A stretch of DNA of 64,000 bases from NCBI RefSeq assembly GCF_012317585.1, contig NZ_CP042909.1, forward strand, positions 310,001 through 374,000, read 5' to 3'. Position numbers and translations under genes: made by a program. Below, one piece after another: positions 33,841-44,211 of the stretch; the first letter of the stretch is position 1; every line of letters starts with the position of its first letter. The notes beneath the pieces were generated by a model that worked only from the letters and a program-made list of their open reading frames with translations, did not search any database and was not told the DNA's origin. The stretch comes from Thermosulfurimonas marina (lineage in GTDB: Bacteria; Desulfobacterota; Thermodesulfobacteria; Thermodesulfobacteriales; Thermodesulfobacteriaceae).

Positions 33841-36515
33841 GGCCTCTTCTCCAGGCTTTGTCCGATTTCCTTCCAGAGCCTTCCAAACTCCTCCAGATTA
33901 CCCCGACGCAGGGCCTCCTCGGCCCGACGATAAAGCTCCCGGAGATATTCCCATCCGGCCCGGGCCCCCTCCTTAAGGGCCTGCACCCCCTCTTCAAGGG
34001 CCTCTTGGGCCTTCTCCTTGGGAGAAGGAGCAAAGAGCCTTTCCAGAGCCTTTTCCAGGGTTTCGGCCATCACAATACGGTTGCGGTAAGCCACGATCAC
34101 CCGCTTAAGCTCCGGAATCTGCCCGCTTTCGGACTTAAGATAAAGGGGTTGCACATAAAGGAGGTTGCCCTTGACCGGAATGACCAGAAGGGTCCCCAGG
34201 ATCACCCGGCTTCCCCGCTGGTCCCAGAGGGAGATCTGGCGAGAGATCTCCGGATCCTGGTTGATGCGGGACTCGATCTGCTGTGGCCCATAAACCAGGG
34301 TCTGTTTGGGGAAACGGTAGACCAGCATCTGGCCGTAGTGCGCGGGATCACAGCGTGCACACATCCAGGCCGAAAGATTACTCTTTTTGGCCGGGGTGAA
34401 GGGCACCATGAGGATGAATTCCGGACGCCTCTCCCCGGGAAGGCGCATAATAGTGTAGTAAGCCCGGATGTAGCGCCGCGGATCTTTGGGACTTTTAGGG
34501 ATCTCCCAGAGATCTTCCTGATTGTAAAAGACCCGGGGATCGGTCATGTGATAGCGGGCGTAAAGCTGGGCCTGAAGGGAAAAGAGACGGTGAGGGTAGC
34601 GGAGGTGGGCCCGCAGATCCTCGCGCAGGGCCGAAAGGGGGCGAAAGATACCGAAGATCTTCTGATAGGTGCGCACCAGAGGGTCCTGCGGATCCTTGAG
34701 GTAAAGCTCCACCGTACCGTGGTAGGCGTCCACCACGGCAAGCCCCGAATTGCGCACGTAGTTGCCCAGACCCTTTACCGGGCGAGAATAAGGGAAACGG
34801 TCGGAGACCGTGTAGAGGTCCACGAACCAGAAAAGCCGCCCGTCACGGCCGATCACCAGGTAAGGGTCCTGGTCCACCAGCATAAAAGGCACTACCCTCT
34901 TCACCCGCTCCCGGATCTCTCGATGATAAAGAATGCGGGAGTCAGAAAGGATGTCCTGGGAAAAAAGGAACTTGCTGGTCCCGAAATGATAGGCAAAGAG
35001 GAGACGCCGCAGGAGACCCCCCACCCGCACCCCGGTCTTTCCCCGGTAGGTAGTATAGACGTTTTTTTCTCCGGCCGGATAGTCAAACTCCTTGAGACGG
35101 GTATTGACCACGGCGTAGGTCTCCGTGAGTTCCCCGAAATAGATCTCTGGACGAAGGACTCGAAGATCCACCAGAGAGCGAGGAGGAATGTCCTTGATAA
35201 GGAGGACCGGAAGTCCCTCCGGAGAAACCTGGTTGACCACCCCTAGGGTGAGCCCGTAACCGTGGGTATAGATGAGGTGGAGGTTGATCCAGGAACGGCT
35301 GGGAAGGTCGGGATAGGAGAGTTCGCGGGCCGAGAGCATGACCTGCCGCAACTCCCCGTTCAAGAGATAACGGTCGTTATCTACGGAGACGAAACGATAG
35401 TAGGTGCGGATCTCCTGGATTTGACTGTAGGTCTCCAGGAGCGGCTGGTGATCCCAGAGACGGATGTTCCGAACCGTGGCGGCCTCTTCTTCAAGATCCT
35501 TGTGGGTAAGAGGAGGACCGAAACGGAAGGGCTTTTCCGTAACCCGTTCCAGCCCATAGGCCAGACGGGTGAAACGGATCTCTCGGGCGATATAGGGTTT
35601 TTCCTTGTCCAGTTCGTTGGGCTGGACCACATAGCGATGCACCAGGCCGGGGAGGAACTTGAGACCCAGAAAATAGATCAGGGCATAGCCCCCGACCAGG
35701 CCGAAGAGGATCTCCCGCCGGGGCTTAAGGACAAAGGCCGCCGAAAGTACGGCGGCAACCAGGGAAAGGACCACCAGGGCATTCAGGGCTGGAAGGACCA
35801 CCCGGGCCTCGGTATAGCCGGCCCCGAAGACCACCCCCCGGGAATCAAAAAGAAGGTCCGCCCGGTCCAGAAAGAGGTCGTAGGCCAGGCGCAGGAAAAA
35901 GAGGGCGAACATCACCGCCAGATATTTCCGAAAAGGAAGGGAGAGCCTCAGGCCCAGGCGCCCTCCGGCCTCCAGGTGGCCAAAGGCGAGAAAGAGGAGG
36001 ACCCCGAAAAGAAAGGCCAGAGTCCAGAGCGCCAGGGCCAGATCCCCGAGATAGCGCATAAAAGGAAGCCGGAAGAGGTAAAAGCCTACATCCAGATGGA
36101 GAAGGGGATCTTTGAGGCCGAAGGTCTCTCCTTTTAGGGCCAGAAGGGCCTCGGACCACAGGGGGCGAGCCGAAAACCCAAAGGCCAGGGCCACCAACAG
36201 GGAAAGCAGCCGAAAGGCCCCGCGGAATTTTTCCGAAAGAAAAGTCCGCAGGCGCGGATCAAAATACCGGGACCAGAAGGCCTCCCGCGAAGCCAAACGA
36301 TGCACCAGCCAGCCATGGAGGAAAAAGAGCCCCCCGCAGACCAGGGCCGCGGCCAGAAAGAGAAGGGCCTCCACCTTGAACCGCAGAAGAAAGACCCCCA
36401 GATACCCCAGGTCCTGGTACCAGAGATATTCGGTATAAAAGCCGGCCAGGGGTCGCAAGGAAAGGAGGAGAAGCCCGGCCAGAGCAATAATGAGGATAAA
36501 TAGACGGATTTTCAC
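33837..36515 (-). CDS. UPF0182 family large membrane protein
   Basis: An 892-residue protein with seven or so membrane helices in the first ~300 residues (begins MKIRLFILIIALAGLLLLSL; FYTEYLWYQDLGY follows as in the family). A large domain outside the membrane (~310-840) then includes DVGFYLFRLP-like and YHMTDPRVFYNQEDLWEIP motifs. The C-terminus is a charged helix (~845-890). UPF0182/COG1615 proteins occur in cyanobacteria, actinobacteria and anaerobes and have no known function. The downstream transglycosylase overlaps it by 4 bp, hinting at an envelope role (inference). Confidence 0.9.
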   Translation of the reverse strand: MKIRLFILIIALAGLLLLSLRPLAGFYTEYLWYQDLGYLGVFLLRFKVEALLFLAAALVCGGLFFLHGWLVHRLASREAFWSRYFDPRLRTFLSEKFRGAFRLLSLLVALAFGFSARPLWSEALLALKGETFGLKDPLLHLDVGFYLFRLPFMRYLGDLALALWTLAFLFGVLLFLAFGHLEAGGRLGLRLSLPFRKYLAVMFALFFLRLAYDLFLDRADLLFDSRGVVFGAGYTEARVVLPALNALVVLSLVAAVLSAAFVLKPRREILFGLVGGYALIYFLGLKFLPGLVHRYVVQPNELDKEKPYIAREIRFTRLAYGLERVTEKPFRFGPPLTHKDLEEEAATVRNIRLWDHQPLLETYSQIQEIRTYYRFVSVDNDRYLLNGELRQVMLSARELSYPDLPSRSWINLHLIYTHGYGLTLGVVNQVSPEGLPVLLIKDIPPRSLVDLRVLRPEIYFGELTETYAVVNTRLKEFDYPAGEKNVYTTYRGKTGVRVGGLLRRLLFAYHFGTSKFLFSQDILSDSRILYHREIRERVKRVVPFMLVDQDPYLVIGRDGRLFWFVDLYTVSDRFPYSRPVKGLGNYVRNSGLAVVDAYHGTVELYLKDPQDPLVRTYQKIFGIFRPLSALREDLRAHLRYPHRLFSLQAQLYARYHMTDPRVFYNQEDLWEIPKSPKDPRRYIRAYYTIMRLPGERRPEFILMVPFTPAKKSNLSAWMCARCDPAHYGQMLVYRFPKQTLVYGPQQIESRINQDPEISRQISLWDQRGSRVILGTLLVIPVKGNLLYVQPLYLKSESGQIPELKRVIVAYRNRIVMAETLEKALERLFAPSPKEKAQEALEEGVQALKEGARAGWEYLRELYRRAEEALRRGNLEEFGRLWKEIGQSLEKRP

Positions 36516-36546
36516 GGACCCCCCAGTTCCCGCCGCCTTTCCCGGT

Positions 36547-38484
36547 TCATTTCTTCACCACATTGAGGAGGCCGCCCGCAAGGATGATCTCCCGGTCTCT
36601 CTCGGTAAGGTCAAGCCTTAAGGGGATCTCCCCCTTGCCCTCTACCTCCAGGGGGACCTCCGTAGCTCCTTGAGAGAGGGCCTCGCGGATCCCCTTGAGG
36701 CGCACCCGATCGCCCGCAGAAAGCCGCTCGTAGTCCGCAGGGTTGGCCAGCACCGCCGGAAGAATGCCAAAATTAATGAGATTGGCCTTGTGGATGCGGG
36801 CAAAGCTCTTGGCGATCTTGAGGCGCACCCCGAGATAGCGGGGGGCCAAGGCCGCATGCTCCCGGGAGGAACCCTGACCGTAGTTTTCGCCTCCGAGGAT
36901 CACCACCGCCCGCCCCCTCTCCTTAAGGGCCAGGGCCTTTTGAGAAAATTCCGGGTCCACCGCCGAAAAGACATATTCACTTATGGCCGGAAGGTTGCTA
37001 CGCAGGGGAAGGATCTTGGCCCCCGCGGGCATGATATGGTCGGTGGTAATGTTGTCCCCCACCTTGAGAAGGATCTCCCCCTCCAGGTCCTCGGGCAGGG
37101 GATCAAACTTGGGAAGGGGCACGATGTTCGGCCCCCGGATGATCTCCACCTTCCGGGCTTCTTCTTCCGGAAGAGGAGGAACGAGAAGGGTGTCGTTGAG
37201 GATGAAACGCTCTGGGAGGCGGATCTCCGGATATTCTCCGAGCTCTCGCGGATCGGTGATCACCCCGCGCACGGCCGAGGCCACCGCGGTCTCCGGTGAG
37301 ACCAGGTAGACATAGTCCGGACGGGTGCCCGAGCGGCCGGGAAAGTTGCGGGTGAAGGTTCGCAGGGAGATGGCCTCCGTAGGGGGGGCCTGTCCCATGC
37401 CGATACAACCCAGACACCCGCACTGGTGGATGCGGGCCCCGCCGTGGACCAGCTTGCGAAAGGCCGAAAGGGCCTCAAGGTTCTCCACCACCTGAAGGGA
37501 TCCGGGATTGATCTCCAGACAAGTGTCCCGGTGCACCGGATGGCGCGAAAGGACCTCGGCCACCACCAAAAGGTCCCGAAGGGAGGAGTTGGCACAGGAG
37601 CCGATGATAACCTGGGCCACGGGACGGCCGGCGATCTCGGCCACGGGCTTTACGTTGTCCGGAGAGGAAGGGCAGGCCGCAAGGGGCTCGAGGGTGGAGA
37701 GATCAAGCTCGATCACCTCATCATAGTGAGCCCCTTCATCCGGAAGGATCTCCTCAAAGTCCCCTTCCCTACCCTGAGCATAAAGCCAGGCCCGGGTGAC
37801 CTCGTCGGAGGGAAAGACACTGGTAGTGGCCCCCATCTCCGTGCCCAGATTGGCGATGGTGGCCCGGTCCGGAACGGAAAGCTCCTTTACCCCCGGACCG
37901 CAATACTCTAGGATCTTTCCCAGGCCGCCCTTGACCGTAAGCCGGCGCAGCAGCCACAGGGCCACATCCCGGGCCGAGACCCAGGGAGGGAGCTTTCCGG
38001 TGAGATAGACCCCTACGATGCGGGGCATGATCAGGTGAAAAGGCTCTCCGGCCATGGCCATAGCCACATCAAGCCCCCCGGCCCCGATGGCTATCATCCC
38101 GCAGCCCCCAGCGGTGGGGGTGTGACTGTCTGAGCCGAGAAGGGTCTTCCCCGGCCGGGCAAAGCGTTCCAGGTGAACCTGGTGACAGATCCCGTTTCCC
38201 GGACGCGAAAACCAGATCCCGTAACGGGCGGCCACGGTCTGGAGAAAACGATGGTCGTCAGCGTTGCGAAAGTCCGTCTGCAAAAGATTGTGGTCCACAT
38301 AGGAGACCGAAAGCTCGGTGCGCACCCGGTCAAGCCCTATGGCCTCGAATTCGAGATAGGCCATGGTCCCCGTGGCATCCTGGGTCAAGGTCTGATCGAT
38401 ACGGATGGCTATGGGCTCTCCCCGCCTAAGAGAACCCTTTACCAGATGGCGCTCGAGGATCTTTTCCGCCACCGTAAGTCCCAT
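36547..38484 (-). CDS. acnA: Aconitate hydratase, Aquifex type
   Basis: 645 residues, shorter than AcnA/AcnB but right for the Aquifex-type group. The Fe-S ligands are in GSCANSS and HQCGCLGCIGMGQAP. GSDSHTPTAGGCGMIAIGAG and GENYGQGSSREHAALAPRYLG are also typical. It interconverts citrate and isocitrate. I start at the ATG at 38484 (MGLTVAEKILE) because AGGAGG lies before it; the ORF extends 10 codons further into the upstream gene. The symbol is by function; the subgroup differs from enteric AcnA. Confidence 0.93.
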   Translation of the reverse strand: MGLTVAEKILERHLVKGSLRRGEPIAIRIDQTLTQDATGTMAYLEFEAIGLDRVRTELSVSYVDHNLLQTDFRNADDHRFLQTVAARYGIWFSRPGNGICHQVHLERFARPGKTLLGSDSHTPTAGGCGMIAIGAGGLDVAMAMAGEPFHLIMPRIVGVYLTGKLPPWVSARDVALWLLRRLTVKGGLGKILEYCGPGVKELSVPDRATIANLGTEMGATTSVFPSDEVTRAWLYAQGREGDFEEILPDEGAHYDEVIELDLSTLEPLAACPSSPDNVKPVAEIAGRPVAQVIIGSCANSSLRDLLVVAEVLSRHPVHRDTCLEINPGSLQVVENLEALSAFRKLVHGGARIHQCGCLGCIGMGQAPPTEAISLRTFTRNFPGRSGTRPDYVYLVSPETAVASAVRGVITDPRELGEYPEIRLPERFILNDTLLVPPLPEEEARKVEIIRGPNIVPLPKFDPLPEDLEGEILLKVGDNITTDHIMPAGAKILPLRSNLPAISEYVFSAVDPEFSQKALALKERGRAVVILGGENYGQGSSREHAALAPRYLGVRLKIAKSFARIHKANLINFGILPAVLANPADYERLSAGDRVRLKGIREALSQGATEVPLEVEGKGEIPLRLDLTERDREIILAGGLLNVVKK

Positions 38485-38495
38485 TTGCAAACCTC

Positions 38496-39122
38496 CTAGA
38501 TTTCTCCCAGGCATTCCGGGGCCTCGGCCCTCAGGGCCTCAAGGAGGCCCTCGGCAGCCCCCTTAAGTTCAGGGAAAGCCAGCAGAGGTTTTACCAGATG
38601 AACCAGGAGATCGGCAAGGCTGGCGCAAAGGAGGACCCGTCTTTCTCCCCCGGGCTCCCCTTCAAGCTCCAGGGGAAGACGGCTTTTTACCACCTCCAAG
38701 GCCAGAGTCTCCGGCCCTACGAACTCCACCCCGAAATAAAGGTGGCGGGCCTTAAGGGCCGGAGAAAGCTGTAAGACCTCCTCCCGGGGAAGGAGGATGA
38801 AGGAAAGATCCTGCGGGGGGATGACCCCGTGCCGGGGGCGGAGATCCCGCACCCAATCCAGACGAAAACCCTCCAGATAGACCAGAAGACCCTTGCTGAA
38901 CTTGAGGTCCAGGTGCTCCCGAAGGAGGTCGCGGAAGGCGCAAAGAGGGCCCGAAAGAAGAAACCGGCGCCGGTCAAGGCGGTCGGCGGCGAGATCCCGC
39001 GGAAGACGCTCAAAGAACTTGAAAAGCGGGGTCTCGCTTCCGGCCGCAACCTCCACTACCAGGGGCCGAAGCCCCTCCGGAAGTTCCTTCTCCGAAACAA
39101 GAGAAAGCCGCGCCTTGGCCAC
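38496..39122 (-). CDS. Uncharacterised protein
   Basis: A 208-residue soluble protein I do not recognise. It is rich in Leu, Arg and Glu, with no signal peptide, membrane segment or cysteine cluster. Segments such as GVIPPQDLSFILLPREEVLQ and LYFGVEFVGPETLALEVVKS suggest alternating strands and helices. It lies 11 bp upstream of aconitase and is probably co-transcribed. The only in-frame start is GTG at 39122. A better ribosome site (GGAGGGG, 6 nt spacing) points instead to an ATG at 39130 in another frame that ends after 24 codons, so the true start may be masked by an indel. Confidence 0.6.
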   Translation of the reverse strand: MAKARLSLVSEKELPEGLRPLVVEVAAGSETPLFKFFERLPRDLAADRLDRRRFLLSGPLCAFRDLLREHLDLKFSKGLLVYLEGFRLDWVRDLRPRHGVIPPQDLSFILLPREEVLQLSPALKARHLYFGVEFVGPETLALEVVKSRLPLELEGEPGGERRVLLCASLADLLVHLVKPLLAFPELKGAAEGLLEALRAEAPECLGEI

Positions 39123-39147
39123 GCCTGCATTTTAATCCCCTCCGCCC

Positions 39148-39567
39148 TCAAAGCAAACCGAAGGACCTCAGGACCTCGGCCAGCCGCGCATCCTCCTTGG
39201 CCAGCTCCCTCAAAGCCCGCAACAACTCCCTCAACCGACTTACCCCCTACATCCTCTCCACCTCCTCCACCGCCTCCTCCCGCGCCCGCCGAATAATCGT
39301 CCGACGGTCCCAATACGCAAAGCCAATCACCGCCACCACCAGAGCCGTGAATATCCCCGTAATGATCCAGAGAAAAGTGAAAAGCTGCTCAAACTGCTGA
39401 TTCACCTGCTCAAACCGCTTGTCCACCTGCTCCATGAAAACCCTGAGCGTGGCCTCGAGGCGAAGGAGGCGCTCCCGGTCCTCCCGGGTAAATCCTTCCC
39501 CGCCCGCTAATGCGGAAACCGCAAACCCATACCAAAGGAGGAAAAACAAGACCCAAAGTCTCCGCAT
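39148..39567 (-). pseudogene. Small coiled-coil membrane protein interrupted by an in-frame TAG
   Basis: From ATG 39567 (ribosome site AAGGAGGG) the frame codes a signal-like helix (MRRLWVLFFLLWYGFAVSAL), a coiled coil (LEATLRVFMEQVDKRFEQVN), a membrane helix (LWIITGIFTALVVAVIGFAY) and a basic region to EEVERM, then TAG at 39249-39247. The same frame stays open for 32 more codons, reading GVSRLRELLRALRELAKEDA and then RLAEVLRSFGLL, with TGA at 39150-39148. I recall similar small proteins of thermophilic anaerobes ending in a comparable LAEVLRxFGLL tail, so the intact gene probably had ~139 codons. As written, the product is 106 residues. Function unknown. Confidence 0.6.
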
Positions 39568-39622
39568 CAAAACCCTCCTTTTTCCAAAAAACCCGGATCC
39601 GAAAGAATTACCCTCCAAGCCG

Positions 39623-39651
39623 ATTTTACCGACTGAAGGGAAACAGGACAA
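39623..39651 (-). promoter_or_regulatory. Promoter of the small coiled-coil membrane protein
   Basis: Minus strand TTGTCC (39651-39646), 17 nt, TAAAAT (39628-39623). The leader to the ATG at 39567 is about 50 nt. Confidence 0.5.
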
Positions 39652-39684
39652 ATGCGGAGGACTTTTTCGAAAACAAAGAAAGCC

Positions 39685-39714
39685 GCGGCGGGCCGCATTT
39701 TTGCGGCCCACCGC
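39685..39714 (-). terminator. Rho-independent terminator after the pseudopilin gene
   Basis: A 13-bp stem with one mismatch (39685-39697 with 39702-39714) around a TTTT loop, GC-rich, followed on the minus strand by a T-rich stretch (TTTCTTTGTTTT). It begins 17 bp after the end of the pseudopilin gene. Confidence 0.7.
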
Positions 39715-39730
39715 AGAACGTCAAAAAACT

Positions 39731-40378
39731 TTAGGGTAGCTTGTCAAAGAAATAGACCAGATCGACCAGATCCTCTTCCGAGGCACACCCCCAAGTAGGA
39801 TCCGAAGTGGTAGAGGCGGTATAAGCCCCGGTCAGGCGCCTTACCCTTCCTTTGCCTGCGTCGATATTGCCGTCGATACTGGCGTCAATGGCCTTGGCCG
39901 CAAAACAAGGCAGATCAACTACTGAGATAGCGTTTACGTAAGTGGTTCCTCCGGTATTGGCTCGGCCGATGAAAAACCTCCCATTGAAGACATGCCGAGA
40001 AAGATCCCGATTGTCCGCGTCGGGGGGAAGAAGTTGAGCCTGCTTGAGCTCCGCCCAGGGACGATCGCGATCACCGTCAGGAGCAGTACTGGCACAGAAG
40101 CCAGTATCTGGATCGTTATCCAGGTCACTAACGCTATTGTTCACCCGGGCGTCTATTATCCCGTCCTTGTTACAGTCCCCGGGCATGCGGCCATAGCGAT
40201 CGAAAAAGCTCCAGACCAGGGCCTCGATCCCCTTGAGATCACTCTGGACCCTCCGGATCCGAGCATTATTGATCAACTCCTGTCCTTTCAAAACCGCCCC
40301 CAAAAGGATACCAATGATCACCAAAACAATGGCCAACTCCACCAGAGTAAAACCCTTCTCATGAATGCGGCAGGACAT
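39731..40378 (-). CDS. Type IV pilin-like protein (pseudopilin)
   Basis: A 215-residue prepilin. The N-terminus MSCRIHEKGFTLVELAIVLV has the prepilin peptidase site after Gly9, mature Phe10 and Glu at mature position +5, followed by a hydrophobic helix to ~residue 30. The globular part includes an Asp-rich stretch (DCNKDGIIDARVNNSVSDLD, then NDPDTG) that could bind calcium. Four Cys (in GDCNKD, GFCAST, LPCFAA, WGCASE) may form disulfides. It is monocistronic, between its own promoter and terminator, and apart from pilMNOPQ. It may be a major or minor pilin. Confidence 0.88.
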   Translation of the reverse strand: MSCRIHEKGFTLVELAIVLVIIGILLGAVLKGQELINNARIRRVQSDLKGIEALVWSFFDRYGRMPGDCNKDGIIDARVNNSVSDLDNDPDTGFCASTAPDGDRDRPWAELKQAQLLPPDADNRDLSRHVFNGRFFIGRANTGGTTYVNAISVVDLPCFAAKAIDASIDGNIDAGKGRVRRLTGAYTASTTSDPTWGCASEEDLVDLVYFFDKLP

Positions 40379-40388
40379 AAAAACCTCC

Positions 40389-40417
40389 TTCCCACCTTTT
40401 TGAAAAGATCGTATAAT
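40389..40417 (+). promoter_or_regulatory. Candidate promoter of hemB
   Basis: TTCCCA (40389-40394), 17 nt, perfect TATAAT (40412-40417), about 35 nt before the hemB ATG. The -35 overlaps the ribosome site of the divergent pseudopilin, and the -10 overlaps the -10 of the opposite promoter. Confidence 0.5.
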
Positions 40418-40436
40418 GATAAACGAATTTTGTCAA
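40408..40436 (-). promoter_or_regulatory. Promoter of the pseudopilin gene
   Basis: Minus strand TTGACA (40436-40431), 17 nt, TACGAT (40413-40408); the ATG at 40378 has AGGAGG. It runs face-to-face through the hemB promoter. Confidence 0.6.
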
Positions 40437-40454
40437 GTTTTTAAGAGGAGGTGA

Positions 40455-41432
<978 letters not shown>

Positions 41433-41444
41433 GACCCGAAAAGG

Positions 41445-43835
41445 CTAGGCCCTCCTCCGGGCCCGGCGCGCCCGGAGGAGGGCAAGGGGGAGCACCTCAT
41501 CCAGGTGTTTTACCGGAACGAATTCCAGCTTTCGCCGAAGCTCCGGGGGGATGTCCTCCAGATCCTTCAGGTTCTTCTCCGGAAGAAGGACCTTTTTGAT
41601 CCCCTTGCGCAGGGCGGCCAGAGATTTCTCCTTAATGCCCCCCACGGGAAGAATCTTTCCGCGCAGGGTGATCTCCCCGGTCATGGCCACATCCTTGCGG
41701 ACCGGCCGTTTGGAGAGGGCGGAGATCATGGCCACGGCCATGGTCACCCCCGCACTCGGCCCGTCCTTGGGAATGGCCCCGGAAGGGATGTGGATGTGTA
41801 AATCGTATTTTTCGTAAAATTTGGGGGGAATCCCCAGCTCCCGGGCCCGGGCCCGGATGTAAGAAAGGGCGGCCTGGGCACTTTCTTTCATGACCTCTCC
41901 CAGTTGTCCGGTGAGAATAAGATGGCCCTTGCCCTCCATGACCGTGACTTCAATATAAAGGACCTCCCCTCCGTAGGGGGTCCAGGCCAGGCCGGTGGCC
42001 ACCCCGATTTCGTCTTCTTCCTGGCGGAGATCCTCCACATACTCCGGGGGCCCCAGGTATTTGTCCAGGTTGGCCGGGGTGATGCGAAAGGGTCCCTTCT
42101 CACCCTCGGCAATCCTGCGGGCCACCTTGCGGCAGAGGGCGGCCAATTTTCTTTCTAGCTCCCGCACCCCGGCCTCGGAGGTGTACTCCGAGATGACCTT
42201 GAAGATGGTGCGGTCGGAAAGCCGGAGATGATCCTCGGAAAGGCCGTGTTCCTTTAACTGGCGGGGCAGGAGATAGCGCCGGGCGATGACCAGTTTTTCC
42301 TCCGGGGTGTAGCCGGAAAGGTAGATGACCTCCATGCGATCGAGAAGGGCCGGAGGGATGGGGTCGGTCATGTTGGCCGTGGCGATGAATAAGACCCGGG
42401 AAAGATCAAAGGGCACCCCTAGATAATGGTCCACAAACTCCTTGTTCTGTTCGGGATCCAGGACCTCAAGGAGGGCTGCTGAGGGATCGCCCTGAAAGTC
42501 TGAGCAAAGTTTGTCCACCTCGTCGATCATGAAAACCGGGTTGTTGACCCCGGCTTGCTTGAGTCCCTGAATGATGCGGCCCGGCAGGGCCCCCACGTAA
42601 GTGCGCCGGTGTCCCCGGATCTCGGCCTCGTCCCGCACCCCGCCCAGGGAGACCCGCACGAACTTCCGCCCCAGGGCCCGGGCGATGGAACGCCCCAGGC
42701 TGGTCTTTCCCACCCCCGGAGGTCCTACAAAACAGAGAATAGGCCCCTTGGCCTGGGGATTGAGCTTCTTTACCGCCAGATACTCAAGAAGCCTTTCCTT
42801 GACCTTATCGAGGTCGTAATGGTCCTCGTCCAAAATGCGCTGGGCCTCCTTGAGGTCCAGGCGATCCCTGGTGCTCTTTTTCCAGGGAAGCTCTATGAGC
42901 CAATCCAGATAGGTACGGATGACCGTAGCCTCCGCCGTATCCGGATGCATCATCTCCAGGCGTGAGAGCTGTTTCAGGGCCTCCTTTTCCACCTCCTTGG
43001 GCATGCGGGCCTTTTTGATCTTCTCCCGCAGCTCTTCGATCTCCGCCTCCAGTTCATCGGTCTCCCCTAGCTCCCGCTTGATGGCCCGGAGTTGCTCCCG
43101 CAAAAAGTACTCCCGCTGGGAGCGGGCCATCTCCTCCTGGGCCTCGGTCTGGATCTTGGCCTGGAGGCTGGCGATCTCGAACTCCCGCTGAAGATAGCGA
43201 TTGATCTTCTCCAGCCGGGGCAGACCATCGTAGGTCTCGAGAAGATCCTGGGCCTCGGAGATCCGGAAGCGCACGTGAGCGGCGATGAGGTCGGCCAGTT
43301 TTCCTGGCTCCTCCACCGAGGCCAGAAGGGCCGAAAGATCGGGATTGAGAAGGCCTCGCAGGGCCAGGACCTTTTCCGCGGTCTCTCGGGCCGAGCGCAT
43401 AAGGGCCTCGGCGGCCACGGAAAGGGTCTCGGGCTCCTTTTCCCGTACCGGCTCAATGCGCACCTTGAAAAAGGGGTCGGTCTGGAGGAAGTCCCGGATC
43501 TCCACCCGGGCCAGGACCTGGACCAGGACCTTGAGACGATTCTCCGGGAGATTGAAGGTGCGGATGATGAGCCCCACCACCCCCACCCGGTAGAGCTTTT
43601 CCGGGGTGGGATCCTCCTCCATGGGGTCCTTCTGGGAGACCAAAACCAGAAGTTTCTCCCCGGAGAGGGCCTCGGAGACCGCGGCCAGACTCTTCTCCCG
43701 GCCTACAAAAAGGGGAATGACCATCCCGGGAAAAAGGACGATGTCCCGGATGGCCATGAGGGGCAGGACCTCCGGGACCTCGATGCTCTCCCCCTCTCGC
43801 AATTCCGGACTGACAAAGGACGCCTCTTCCATCAT
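41445..43835 (-). CDS. lon: ATP-dependent protease Lon
   Basis: 796 residues, typical LonA. The N-terminal substrate domain (~20-215, [20 protein letters not shown]) is followed by a coiled coil, the AAA+ module (Walker [12 protein letters not shown] ~360; Walker [11 protein letters not shown]) and the protease domain, with catalytic Ser in [11 protein letters not shown] and Lys in [21 protein letters not shown]. It degrades misfolded and regulatory proteins. AAGGAGG lies before the ATG. Its start overlaps the DUF2250-like gene by 4 bp. The last codons lie in a 13-bp hairpin. Confidence 0.98.
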   Translation of the reverse strand: MMEEASFVSPELREGESIEVPEVLPLMAIRDIVLFPGMVIPLFVGREKSLAAVSEALSGEKLLVLVSQKDPMEEDPTPEKLYRVGVVGLIIRTFNLPENRLKVLVQVLARVEIRDFLQTDPFFKVRIEPVREKEPETLSVAAEALMRSARETAEKVLALRGLLNPDLSALLASVEEPGKLADLIAAHVRFRISEAQDLLETYDGLPRLEKINRYLQREFEIASLQAKIQTEAQEEMARSQREYFLREQLRAIKRELGETDELEAEIEELREKIKKARMPKEVEKEALKQLSRLEMMHPDTAEATVIRTYLDWLIELPWKKSTRDRLDLKEAQRILDEDHYDLDKVKERLLEYLAVKKLNPQAKGPILCFVGPPGVGKTSLGRSIARALGRKFVRVSLGGVRDEAEIRGHRRTYVGALPGRIIQGLKQAGVNNPVFMIDEVDKLCSDFQGDPSAALLEVLDPEQNKEFVDHYLGVPFDLSRVLFIATANMTDPIPPALLDRMEVIYLSGYTPEEKLVIARRYLLPRQLKEHGLSEDHLRLSDRTIFKVISEYTSEAGVRELERKLAALCRKVARRIAEGEKGPFRITPANLDKYLGPPEYVEDLRQEEDEIGVATGLAWTPYGGEVLYIEVTVMEGKGHLILTGQLGEVMKESAQAALSYIRARARELGIPPKFYEKYDLHIHIPSGAIPKDGPSAGVTMAVAMISALSKRPVRKDVAMTGEITLRGKILPVGGIKEKSLAALRKGIKKVLLPEKNLKDLEDIPPELRRKLEFVPVKHLDEVLPLALLRARRARRRA
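41450..41482. terminator. Strong hairpin between hemB and lon, possible bidirectional terminator
   Basis: A perfect 13-bp stem (41450-41462 with 41470-41482) with a 7-nt loop covers the last codons of lon. No clear T tract follows on either strand, only CCTTTT on the minus side, so intrinsic termination is uncertain. Confidence 0.35.
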
Positions 43836-44134
43836 GGGCTCTCTTTCCTCCTTTCCTCAAAGAGCGCGCCTCGCAGAAAGATCCGCGCCGGGCGTGAAAG
43901 TTCATAATAAGTGTGGTTCATGTGTTTGGCCTTGCGCAACCCCTTCTTTTTAAGGAATCTTCCCTGGACCCTCTCCAGAAAGCCCAGGGCCTCCAGGCGC
44001 CTCAAGCGCCGCATGGTCTCGGCCAAATCCAGCCCCAATCTGCGGGAGAGGAACTTGGCGCAGTCCGGGGCCAGGGCGTAAAGGTCGCGGAGAATGCGCC
44101 AGTCCTCCTCCTCGAGAAGGCCCCAAGGGAGCAT
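43832..44134 (-). CDS. Small winged-helix protein, DUF2250-like
   Basis: A 100-residue protein. [40 protein letters not shown] and [14 protein letters not shown] read as a winged helix-turn-helix (residues ~8-60). The [20 protein letters not shown] tail resembles the DUF2250 family, known mostly from archaea and some thermophilic bacteria. It overlaps lon by 4 bp as the first gene of the pair, so it could regulate lon or simply share its transcript; both are inference. The ATG has only a weak ribosome site. Confidence 0.7.
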   Translation of the reverse strand: MLPWGLLEEEDWRILRDLYALAPDCAKFLSRRLGLDLAETMRRLRRLEALGFLERVQGRFLKKKGLRKAKHMNHTYYELSRPARIFLRGALFEERRKESP

Positions 44135-44155
44135 GGCCTAATTTTAACTACAATC

Positions 44156-44184
44156 TTGAAGCCCGGCCACAATTCGTTTATCTT
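44156..44184 (+). promoter_or_regulatory. Promoter of the Rho-N-like protein gene
   Basis: TTGAAG (44156-44161), 17 nt, TATCTT (44179-44184), 27 nt before the ATG at 44212, which has GGGAGGAG. Confidence 0.5.
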
Positions 44185-44211
44185 CTGGGAAAAACTTCCG
44201 GGAGGAGTGTC

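Noticed and set aside
33858-35246. Plus-strand ORF of 462 codons
   Set aside because: It is a shadow of the UPF0182 gene with no motif of its own.
39148-39567. TAG read as pyrrolysine
   Set aside because: No pyl genes are seen, TAG ends several normal genes here (for example iorA and lon), and the protein is not a methylamine methyltransferase.
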